This document shows, one piece after another, positions 1 to 7,505 of a stretch of DNA of 64,000 nt. Position numbers and translations under genes: made by a program. The stretch lies in the NCBI GenBank assembly GCA_020635035.1, contig JACKAO010000002.1, positions 310,001 through 374,000 of the forward strand. Direction: 5' to 3'. The DNA is from Calditrichia bacterium. GTDB taxonomy: Bacteria > Calditrichota > Calditrichia > Calditrichales > J004. Below the pieces are notes generated by a model, which had not been told where the DNA came from, searched no databases, and saw only the letters and a program-made list of their open reading frames with translations. Position 1 is the first letter of the stretch; the number at the start of each line of letters is the position of its first letter.

Positions 1-332
1 AGTGTAGATATGTTGATAACTTCTGAAGTTGTAAATATTAAAAGAATTTTATTAAAAAAATTATGTAGATAACATGTATAAAAAGTTACACTGTAAAGTT
101 GTTTTAAACATGTTGTTTAAGTTTTTAATAAAAAATATTTAAAAATAAACATTTTATTAACATAAGTATCAAGTATATATTTTACTATATAAATTATTGT
201 TTTTATTTAAATTATATAAAAATTATTTTATTTTTTAATATTATTATTGTTTAAAACTTTTTTGTAAAAGAGTTTTGGATAATTGAATAAGCTGTATTTA
301 AATTATCGTTCTGTCTTTAAAAAGGAGGATAA
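1..332. other. AT-rich leader upstream of rpmH; candidate part of the replication origin
   Basis: No gene is visible in this stretch, which is extremely AT-rich. Three 9-mers differ by one base from the DnaA box TTATCCACA: TGTTGATAA at 11-19, TGTAGATAA at 64-72 and TTTGGATAA at 274-282, all read as the reverse complement of the box. The order rpmH-rnpA-yidC-mnmE-mnmG-rsmG directly downstream is the classic origin neighbourhood, and two parS-like sites lie within 6 kb. dnaA itself is not in the window; it may lie to the left. That this is oriC is inference, because AT-rich DNA produces such 9-mers easily. Confidence 0.45.
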
Positions 333-491
333 ATGAAAAGAACGTTTCAACCAAGCAATAGAAAAAGAAAAAACAAACATGGATTCAGAGAAAGAATGAG
401 TTCCAAAAATGGTCGTGCTGTATTGGCTAGAAGAAGAGCAAAGGGAAGAAAGAAATTAACTGTGAGTGATGAATTTAATAAAACAGCATAA
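333..491 (+). CDS. rpmH: 50S ribosomal protein L34
   Basis: This 52-residue basic protein has the L34 pattern throughout: it opens MKRTFQPSNRKRKNKHGFR and continues with an RMSSKNGRAVLARRRAKGRKK-like core. L34 is a small component of the large ribosomal subunit. A strong ribosome binding site, AAGGAGG at about 322-328, precedes the ATG. The C-terminus is about six residues longer than the usual 44-46. The last 26 bases overlap the start of rnpA in another frame, which suggests translational coupling. Confidence 0.97.
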   Translation: MKRTFQPSNRKRKNKHGFRERMSSKNGRAVLARRRAKGRKKLTVSDEFNKTA

Positions 492-804
492 TTGTTATTC
501 CCTTTCTAACAGGGAAGAGATTTCTTTTATATTAAAATATGGGACAAAGAGAAGTACTCGTTTTGGTCCCGTTTTTTTTTATTCCGATTCCGGCTCTGAT
601 ATTAAAATTGCTATCCTTATAAAAAAATCAATAGGTAAAGCGTATTATAGAAATTATATAAAAAGAATTATTAGATTTTATATAAGAACTGATTTCACCC
701 TGTTAGAGAAATATAACAGGGTGATTTTTTTATATAAAAACACTGAAAATATTACTTATAAGAATTTAAAAAATGAGTACTTAAAAAAGCTCGTTTTTGT
801 TTAA
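466..804 (+). CDS. rnpA: Ribonuclease P protein component
   Basis: The 112-residue product is the protein subunit of RNase P, which assists the RNA subunit in trimming tRNA 5' leaders. The family signature is visible as RNYIKR at residues 62-67, preceded by a KKSIGKA stretch matching the usual KK.GKAV. The start must be GTG at 466 or ATG at 469, because an in-frame TGA sits at 463-465. The gene therefore begins inside rpmH. The sequence is divergent and rich in Ile, Tyr and Lys, but the position right after rpmH makes the call safe. No yidD follows; yidC starts 23 bases later. Confidence 0.93.
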   Translation: MMNLIKQHNCYSLSNREEISFILKYGTKRSTRFGPVFFYSDSGSDIKIAILIKKSIGKAYYRNYIKRIIRFYIRTDFTLLEKYNRVIFLYKNTENITYKNLKNEYLKKLVFV

Positions 805-827
805 TATAAAAAGTTAGGTTTAAAAAG

Positions 828-2585
828 ATGGATAAAAAATCTCTATTTGCGATGCTTTTGATAGCAGTAATACTTTTACTTCTGCCATATTATCAGGAAT
901 ACATATTAGGAATAAAACCTGATCAAGAACAATATGTAAAACAGGATTCTGTTCTGGTTCCTGATAAAACTAATTTGAAGAAAGAAGATTCTGTAAAAAA
1001 AGTTAATTTTGAAGAGAATAGCAAAAAAGATTTAATGGTTCCATCTGTTGATATTTATCAAAATGACTCATTAGAAAAAACGATTACGATAGAAACTGTA
1101 AATTACATTGTAAAATTATCTAACAGAGGTGGTGGAAGTTTAAAAGACTTTATCCTTAAAAAATATACAAAGTACGATTCCAGTCTTGTTAATATGATTT
1201 CTGATAATCTTAAAAATAATCTGACACTAACATTTCAGGAAACCGGTGGCAGTTATATTGATACAAAAAATTATATTTATAATGCATCTACAAAGTTAGA
1301 AAAAAAGAAATTACTGGATAATGAAGAATATAAAATTGTATATACACTCAATTATAATGGATCTGAAATAAAAAAAGAATTTACTTTTTTTGATAATGCT
1401 TATCACATCGACTTAGATATTTCCTTTTCTAATCCTGGTATTTTACTAAACAACCAATATCAAATTAACTGGATAAATGGTTTACCTTCCACAGAATCTT
1501 ATGTTGAAGATGATAATCAGTATAGTCAGGCATTTGCATACATGGGAGGTGAGTTAGAAGACTATTCAATTAGTGATCCGGGGGAAACAGAAGTAACAAC
1601 ATTTTCTGGCAATGCAGATTGGATTGCGATTAGAACAAAATATTTTATTACAAGTGTTTCTGTATTGAATGCTAATGTGTCAAATGGCATTTATTTTAAA
1701 GGCCTTGGAATAGAACACGAAAATTATACACAGAAATTATATAATACTGGTTTTTATGCACAATATAATTCTTCAAGAGGGGATGATTCTTATAGAATTT
1801 TTATTGGTCCATTAGATAATAAAGAATTAGGTAAATATGATAACAATTTAGATGAACTAATTATGAATAATGGGGCATATGAAAGATTTTTCAGACCTGT
1901 TAGCAAATTAATTTTACCAATTCTTGAATTTTTTCATTCATTTATACCCAATTGGGGTGTCGTAATTATAATTTTTTCTATTCTTGTTAAACTTATTGTT
2001 TACCCATTAACAAAGAAGAGTTATCAATCAACCAAGAAGATGCAGGTTCTTCAGCCAAAAATGGCGGAGATAAGAGAAAAATATAAAAATGATCCCCAAA
2101 GAATGAATAAAGAAATGATGAAGCTCTACCAACAGCATGGTTCTCCTTTAAGCGGATGTTTGCCCATGTTGTTACAGATGCCTTTACTTCTTGCTTTGTA
2201 TATTGTTTTTAGATCAACTATTCAATTACGTGGAGCAGTTTTTATTCCAGGTTGGATTGATGATTTATCGAGAGCAGATACACTTTTTACACTTCCATTT
2301 TCAATTCCTTTGTATGGCGCTGATTTTAACTTGTTACCAATCTTAATGGCTTTAACAATGTTTTTTCAATCAAAAATGACTATGCAGGATCCAAAACAAA
2401 AAGCAATGATCTATATAATGCCTGTTTTTATGCTGGCCATATTTAATCGTTTTCCCTCAGGTTTAAATCTGTACTATACAATGTTCAATTTACTTACAAT
2501 TATTCAGCAACGTTTTATTAAATCTGACGATAAAGAAGATGATAAAAGTGTTAAAGGATTAAAGCAAAAAGGAAAAGGAAAATAA
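828..2585 (+). CDS. yidC: Membrane protein insertase YidC
   Basis: This is the Oxa1/YidC insertase, which places proteins in the inner membrane alone or with SecYEG. The 585-residue length fits the Gram-negative form: an N-terminal membrane segment (about 6-22), a large periplasmic beta domain (about 80-340), and the conserved insertase core (about 355-565). The core carries PLTKKSYQSTKKMQ near 393-406, SPLSGCLPMLLQMP near 439-452 and FPSGLNLYYTMFNLLTIIQQ near 542-561. The tail is Lys-rich and probably contacts the ribosome. It lies between rnpA and mnmE, the common origin-proximal order, without yidD or jag. Confidence 0.97.
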   Translation: MDKKSLFAMLLIAVILLLLPYYQEYILGIKPDQEQYVKQDSVLVPDKTNLKKEDSVKKVNFEENSKKDLMVPSVDIYQNDSLEKTITIETVNYIVKLSNRGGGSLKDFILKKYTKYDSSLVNMISDNLKNNLTLTFQETGGSYIDTKNYIYNASTKLEKKKLLDNEEYKIVYTLNYNGSEIKKEFTFFDNAYHIDLDISFSNPGILLNNQYQINWINGLPSTESYVEDDNQYSQAFAYMGGELEDYSISDPGETEVTTFSGNADWIAIRTKYFITSVSVLNANVSNGIYFKGLGIEHENYTQKLYNTGFYAQYNSSRGDDSYRIFIGPLDNKELGKYDNNLDELIMNNGAYERFFRPVSKLILPILEFFHSFIPNWGVVIIIFSILVKLIVYPLTKKSYQSTKKMQVLQPKMAEIREKYKNDPQRMNKEMMKLYQQHGSPLSGCLPMLLQMPLLLALYIVFRSTIQLRGAVFIPGWIDDLSRADTLFTLPFSIPLYGADFNLLPILMALTMFFQSKMTMQDPKQKAMIYIMPVFMLAIFNRFPSGLNLYYTMFNLLTIIQQRFIKSDDKEDDKSVKGLKQKGKGK

Positions 2586-2609
2586 AGGTAGTCATTTAAA
2601 AGCGGCTAT

Positions 2610-3989
2610 ATGTTTTCAGAAGATACAATTATTTCTACAATCACTCCTGTTAGAGGAGGTAGTGTTTGCCTTTTAAGAGTTTCAGGCAAGGATGCTATCA
2701 ACATTACGTGTAAATATTTTAAAAGTAACAGTCTTTCTAATATGGAAGGTGGTAGATTCTATTTTGGAAAATTTGTTGATGATAAAAATGAAGTAGTTGA
2801 TGAAGTTATTATATACGTTTTTAAAAAACCGAAATCTTACACAGGCGAAGATGTTATAGAAATTAGCTGCCATAGCAATATTTTCATTTTAGAAGAAATT
2901 ATTAATCTTTATTTGAATAACAATTGTAGAATTGCTGAACCAGGCGAGTTTACAAAAAGAGCATTCCTGAATAATAAGATTGATTTAGTCCAGGCAGAAG
3001 CGGTAGCGGATTTGATCGCTTCAAAATCAAAAGCAAGTGTTAAAAATTCATTAAATTTATTAGAAGGAAAGTTATCCAAACTAATCAATTCCCTGAAGAA
3101 GAATTTAATAGATGTTGGTTCTCTTTTAGAATTGGAACTTGATTTTTCAGAAGAAGACCTTGAAATAATTTCGAGAGATAAATTTTTTGATATAATGGAA
3201 TCCAGTATTTCGATTGTTAATTCGCTTTTAGATTCTTATGACTCTGGGAGAGAATTACAAAAAGGAATAGAGATATTAATAGCTGGTAAACCCAATGTTG
3301 GAAAATCCAGTTTAATGAATTCATTACTTCAGAAAGATAGAGTTATTGTTTCTCATATTGCTGGAACAACAAGGGATCTTATTCATGAAGACATTGTAAT
3401 GGATGATACACTTGTTAGATTGATTGATACGGCCGGTATTAGATTTACGAGTGACGAGATAGAAGCTGAAGGGGTTACCAGGGCAAAAAAATTTCTGGAA
3501 ACGGCAAGTTTAATATTATTAATGATTGATTTATCATCCGAAATAGATAATGACGATTTAGATATACTAAACAGCCTTGTTCATAAAAAAAGTAATAGCT
3601 TAATAATAGTAGGCAATAAGTCAGATAAAGAAGCAAATATCAAAACAGAAGAATATCTAAGCAAACTCGAGATTGATAAAATAAAAATCTCAGCAAAAGA
3701 AGAAACGAATATTTCAGAACTTAAAAGATTGATTATTAGAAGAATAAAACGAAATGAAAAAGATTTATCTGAAGACATTATATTGACAAATAAAAGACAA
3801 TACGATGTTTTAAACAGATTAAAAAAAATACTTAATGATAATTTAAAGTCATTTAAATCAAATCAAGGCTTTGAATTTATCGCTGTTGATTTGAGACTCG
3901 CCATAGAAACACTTTCTGAAATAACAGGTGAGATCTCAACGGATGATATTTTAAACAACATTTTTTCGAATTTTTGTATCGGAAAATAA
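2610..3989 (+). CDS. mnmE: tRNA uridine-5-carboxymethylaminomethyl modification GTPase MnmE
   Basis: MnmE works with MnmG to add a (carboxymethyl)aminomethyl group to C5 of the wobble uridine in several tRNAs. The 459-residue protein has the full architecture: an N-terminal folate-binding domain (about 1-118), a helical domain, an inserted G domain with P-loop GKPNVGKSS at 226-234, DTAGIR near 273 and NKSD near 337, and the C-terminal CIGK motif whose Cys is needed for modification. mnmG follows after a parS-like site, so the partners are adjacent. Confidence 0.97.
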   Translation: MFSEDTIISTITPVRGGSVCLLRVSGKDAINITCKYFKSNSLSNMEGGRFYFGKFVDDKNEVVDEVIIYVFKKPKSYTGEDVIEISCHSNIFILEEIINLYLNNNCRIAEPGEFTKRAFLNNKIDLVQAEAVADLIASKSKASVKNSLNLLEGKLSKLINSLKKNLIDVGSLLELELDFSEEDLEIISRDKFFDIMESSISIVNSLLDSYDSGRELQKGIEILIAGKPNVGKSSLMNSLLQKDRVIVSHIAGTTRDLIHEDIVMDDTLVRLIDTAGIRFTSDEIEAEGVTRAKKFLETASLILLMIDLSSEIDNDDLDILNSLVHKKSNSLIIVGNKSDKEANIKTEEYLSKLEIDKIKISAKEETNISELKRLIIRRIKRNEKDLSEDIILTNKRQYDVLNRLKKILNDNLKSFKSNQGFEFIAVDLRLAIETLSEITGEISTDDILNNIFSNFCIGK

Positions 3990-4005
3990 TGTTTCACGTG
4001 AAACT
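3990..4005. promoter_or_regulatory. parS-like ParB binding site between mnmE and mnmG
   Basis: The 16-mer TGTTTCACGTGAAACT matches the conserved bacterial parS palindrome TGTTNCACGTGAAACA at 15 of 16 positions, and the central 14 bases are a perfect palindrome. It occupies the short mnmE-mnmG gap. ParB spreads from such sites to organise origin segregation. parA and parB are not in this window. Confidence 0.88.
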
Positions 4006-4010
4006 TAAAC

Positions 4011-5891
4011 ATGAATAATTATGATATAGCCATTGTTGGCGGCGGTCACGCAGGTATTGAAGCTGCTGTTGTTTCAGCCAAACTGGGTCTGAAGGTCGCG
4101 TTAATTTCTTTAGAAAAAAACAAAATCGGATTAATGTCTTGTAATCCTGCTATAGGGGGATTGGCAAAAGGTCAGCTTGTAAGAGAGATAGATGCTCTTG
4201 GCGGCGCTATGGGTAAAATTATTGATGCAGCAGGAATCCATTTTAAGATGTTGAACACATCAAAAGGTCCGGCTGTTCAATCACCAAGGGCACAGGCGGA
4301 CCGTCTTCTTTACGCGAAACAGGCGCAGTTAATAATTTCTTCATATTCGAATATCGATGTTGTTGAAGATATGGCTATTGACATATTAATTCATTCAGGG
4401 AGAATAACTGGTTTAGGGTTGTTAAAAAATGGACAATTAAAAACAAAAGCAGTTGTTCTGACGGCGGGTACTTTTCTAAATGGTATTATTCATGTTGGTA
4501 CAAATAAATTAAGTGCAGGTAGAGCAGGGGAATTGCCTGCAAGAGGCTTAACAGAATCCCTGTTATTGCAAGGTTTTCAATCGGGAAGACTAAAGACAGG
4601 AACACCTCCAAGAATTCACCGAGATTCTATTGATTATTCAAAAATTGAAATTCAAGAACCAGATAAAAACCCACAACCTTTTTCATATTCAACAGAAAGT
4701 ATCAAGCGCGAACAAATAAACTGCTTCATTACTTACACAAATAATGAGACACATGAAATTCTTCGGGAAGGTTTTGACCGATCTCCTATGTTTACCGGAA
4801 GAATACAAGGAATTGGTCCAAGGTATTGTCCTTCCATTGAAGACAAGATAGATCGTTTTGCAGATAAATCGAGACACCAGCTTTTTCTGGAACCCGAAGG
4901 ATTTAACAACAATGAGATTTATGTAAATGGATTTTCTACAAGCTTGCCAGGTGACATCCAGGAAAGAGCAATTAAAACGGTTCCTGGTCTGGAGCAAGCA
5001 AAGCTTATTCGATTGGGTTATGCTGTTGAATATGACTTTTTTCCACCCGATCAATTAATTCATACCCTTGAAACAAAGCTTATTGAAAATCTCTATTTTG
5101 CAGGACAAATAAATGGAACATCCGGATATGAAGAAGCAGCCGCTCAGGGATTAATAGCAGGGCTAAATGCTGCTCTTAAAATCAAAGAATTACCTGGATT
5201 TGAATTAAAAAGATCCGAAGCCTACATCGGTGTCTTGATAGATGATTTGATAAATAAAATCCATAAAGAGCCTTATCGCATGTTTACATCCAGAGCAGAA
5301 TTCAGGTTGTTATTAAGGCAAGACAATGCAGATATGAGACTTATGGAAAAGGGGTATGAATTAGGTTTAATAGATCACAAGACTTATCAAAAATTGCAAA
5401 ACAAAAAAAACCAGATAGTAGAAATTAAAGAAAAAATACTTCCTGGAAAATTGTCTCCAAGGCAATTTGTTGATGCTTTTTCTGAAAAAAGCAATGCTAT
5501 TTCACAGCCACAAAGCATTAAAGATTTATTGAAAAGGCCAGAGTTGTCTTTAAAAGAATTGATGACAGCGGGGGGTTTTAATAATGGATTTGTTGACGCA
5601 TCAATTTTAGAAGTTGAATATGCAATTAAGTATGAAGGGTATCTTCAGCGGCAAAACCTGTTAATTGAAAAATTTAATAAAGCTGAAAAAAAACTTATTC
5701 CAATAAACATCGAATATAAGAATATTCGATCGCTGTCCACGGAAGCTCGTGAAAAGTTAATAAAAATAAGACCGCATAGCTTAGGACAGGCATCAAGAAT
5801 AAGTGGAATTACCCCTGCAGATCTATCCGTGTTATTAATATATTTAGAAAAACATAAGTCGGAAATAGTTCCACGTGAAACATCAATTTAG
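4011..5891 (+). CDS. mnmG: tRNA uridine-5-carboxymethylaminomethyl modification enzyme MnmG (GidA)
   Basis: This FAD-dependent partner of MnmE uses methylene-tetrahydrofolate carbons to modify wobble U34. The 626-residue length is typical. The N-terminal dinucleotide-binding motif GGGHAGIEAA lies near residues 9-18, and the family signatures GLMSCNPAIGG and GTPPRIHRDSID follow. The C-terminal helical domain includes RPELSLKEL and the IRPHSLGQASRISGITPAD stretch. The stop codon lies 17 bases past the rsmG start, so the two genes overlap, and the last codons overlap the second parS-like site. Confidence 0.97.
   Translation: MNNYDIAIVGGGHAGIEAAVVSAKLGLKVALISLEKNKIGLMSCNPAIGGLAKGQLVREIDALGGAMGKIIDAAGIHFKMLNTSKGPAVQSPRAQADRLLYAKQAQLIISSYSNIDVVEDMAIDILIHSGRITGLGLLKNGQLKTKAVVLTAGTFLNGIIHVGTNKLSAGRAGELPARGLTESLLLQGFQSGRLKTGTPPRIHRDSIDYSKIEIQEPDKNPQPFSYSTESIKREQINCFITYTNNETHEILREGFDRSPMFTGRIQGIGPRYCPSIEDKIDRFADKSRHQLFLEPEGFNNNEIYVNGFSTSLPGDIQERAIKTVPGLEQAKLIRLGYAVEYDFFPPDQLIHTLETKLIENLYFAGQINGTSGYEEAAAQGLIAGLNAALKIKELPGFELKRSEAYIGVLIDDLINKIHKEPYRMFTSRAEFRLLLRQDNADMRLMEKGYELGLIDHKTYQKLQNKKNQIVEIKEKILPGKLSPRQFVDAFSEKSNAISQPQSIKDLLKRPELSLKELMTAGGFNNGFVDASILEVEYAIKYEGYLQRQNLLIEKFNKAEKKLIPINIEYKNIRSLSTEAREKLIKIRPHSLGQASRISGITPADLSVLLIYLEKHKSEIVPRETSI
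5867..5882. promoter_or_regulatory. parS-like ParB binding site overlapping the mnmG end and rsmG start
   Basis: The 16-mer AGTTCCACGTGAAACA matches parS TGTTNCACGTGAAACA at every defined position except the first. It is read through by mnmG (codons for V-P-R-E-T) and contains the GTG start codon of rsmG at 5875-5877. The site therefore serves two reading frames and probably ParB binding as well. Confidence 0.85.
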
Positions 5892-6540
5892 TTTTCAAGA
5901 ACTGATCGCTTTTCTGAAAACAGTAGATTTAGACCTGGCAATTGATAAACAAAACAAGTTGGAAAGTTATTACAATGAGCTGGTTTTGTATGCACAAAAA
6001 CATCGGGTTGTTTCAAGAAATGATGTTTCGTCTATCATTGAAAGACATTTGTTGCCCAGTTTTTATTTTGTTTCTGAAATAAAAAAATCACTTCGGGATA
6101 ATCAAAATATTTTGGATTTGGGAAGTGGGGCGGGTTTCCCAGCTATAGTAATAAGCCTGTGTTTCAATCAAAATCATACAACGATGATAGATAGTATTAG
6201 AAAAAAAACTCTTTTTTTGTCCAAAATTGTAAGCATGAATACTTTAAATGCCAAAGTTATTAATTCGCGGTTGGAAGAATTTATTGCACAAAGTAAAATA
6301 CATTTTCCCATACTTACAGCAAGGGCACTTGCAGATCTTGATACCTTGATAAAATGGACATACCCACTATTAAAAAAGGGAGCAGAGTTACATACTTTAA
6401 AAGGATATAATTTCAGGGAAGAAATATCTGAAACAGGTAATCTTGAAATAGATGCACGTCCAATAATGTCAAACTGGATTGATAGATCAAAAGATTTAGC
6501 AAATAAAATGTATATAAGATTAAGGTTGAAAGATGTCTGA
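5875..6540 (+). CDS. rsmG: 16S rRNA (guanine527-N7)-methyltransferase RsmG
   Basis: RsmG (GidB) methylates N7 of G527 in 16S rRNA using S-adenosylmethionine. The 221-residue protein has the Rossmann methyltransferase fold, with the SAM-binding motif ILDLGSGAGFPAIV near residues 79-92 and the family stretch VVSRNDV near 44-50. Start: the GTG at 5875 lies inside the second parS-like site and overlaps the end of mnmG. The 3' end overlaps murQ by 8 bases, so mnmG, rsmG and murQ are probably co-transcribed. Confidence 0.95.
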   Translation: MKHQFSFQELIAFLKTVDLDLAIDKQNKLESYYNELVLYAQKHRVVSRNDVSSIIERHLLPSFYFVSEIKKSLRDNQNILDLGSGAGFPAIVISLCFNQNHTTMIDSIRKKTLFLSKIVSMNTLNAKVINSRLEEFIAQSKIHFPILTARALADLDTLIKWTYPLLKKGAELHTLKGYNFREEISETGNLEIDARPIMSNWIDRSKDLANKMYIRLRLKDV

Positions 6541-7468
6541 AAATAAAATTTTTAATGAACTCTCTATGCTTGTAACCGAAAGCAGGAATCCCAATACGTT
6601 TGATCTGGATGAGCTTGATACAGAGAACATTCTTATAAAAATGAACACAGAAGATAAAAACGTTCCCTTAGCTGTGGAAAAAGAAATACCGTATATAAAA
6701 CAGGCAGTGGATTATGTTACTGATGCGTTTAAAAAAGGTGGGCGTTTGATTTATGCAGGAGCAGGAACATCAGGACGCTTAGGTGTCTTGGATGCAGCTG
6801 AATGTCCTCCAACCTTTGGAGTTCCAAATACGATGGTTGTTGGATTGATCGCAGGTGGATACGATGCTTTACATAAAGCTGTAGAAGGTTATGAAGACTT
6901 TGAAGAAAATGGAGTAAAGGATGTACAAGAAATACATCTATCACCAAAAGATGTGCTTTGTGGAATAGCAGCCAGTAAAAGAACACCTTACGTTTTAGGT
7001 GCCATAAAAGAAGCAAAAAGAATAGGTGCGAAAACTATTGCCGTTGTATGTAATCCAAGAGAGCAGGTACATTTCGATGTTGATGTGGCTATATGCCCCG
7101 TGCCAGGACCAGAAGTCGTTATGGGCTCTACCAGATTAAAAGCAGGGTCATCACAAAAAATGGTTTTAAATATGATTACCACGGCTGCGATGATCAAAAT
7201 TGGAAAAGTCTATGAAAACATGATGATTGATCTGCAGTTAAACAATTTAAAATTGGTGGAAAGATCAAAAAAAATAATCATGATGGCTTCAGATGTTGAT
7301 TATAACGAAGCTTCTGATTATTTGAAAAAATCTAACGGTCATGTTAAAACTGCGATCTTTATGGCCTTAACAGATGTTTCTGTAGAAAATGCGCATATTT
7401 ATCTTGAACAAAATGAAGGTTTTTTAAAAAATGCAATAAAACAGTGGAAAAACGATAATAATATTTAA
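6533..7468 (+). CDS. murQ: N-acetylmuramic acid 6-phosphate etherase
   Basis: MurQ cleaves the lactyl ether of N-acetylmuramic acid 6-phosphate to give N-acetylglucosamine 6-phosphate and D-lactate in cell-wall recycling. The 311-residue protein has a SIS domain with GAGTSGRLGVLDAAECPPTF near residues 75-94 and the signature GPEVVMGSTRLKAGSSQK near 191-208. It overlaps rsmG by 8 bases. No MurNAc kinase or transporter lies nearby, so the source of its substrate is not shown here. Confidence 0.95.
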   Translation: MSENKIFNELSMLVTESRNPNTFDLDELDTENILIKMNTEDKNVPLAVEKEIPYIKQAVDYVTDAFKKGGRLIYAGAGTSGRLGVLDAAECPPTFGVPNTMVVGLIAGGYDALHKAVEGYEDFEENGVKDVQEIHLSPKDVLCGIAASKRTPYVLGAIKEAKRIGAKTIAVVCNPREQVHFDVDVAICPVPGPEVVMGSTRLKAGSSQKMVLNMITTAAMIKIGKVYENMMIDLQLNNLKLVERSKKIIMMASDVDYNEASDYLKKSNGHVKTAIFMALTDVSVENAHIYLEQNEGFLKNAIKQWKNDNNI

Positions 7469-7505
7469 CTAAATAATTGTTTTTATTCTACTTATATAAC
7501 TTTTA

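Noticed and set aside
4689..5054. Long antisense open frame within mnmG, and similar antisense frames in other genes
   Set aside because: They overlap strongly conserved genes in other frames, have no family pattern and no ribosome binding sites, and are shadows of the real coding strands.
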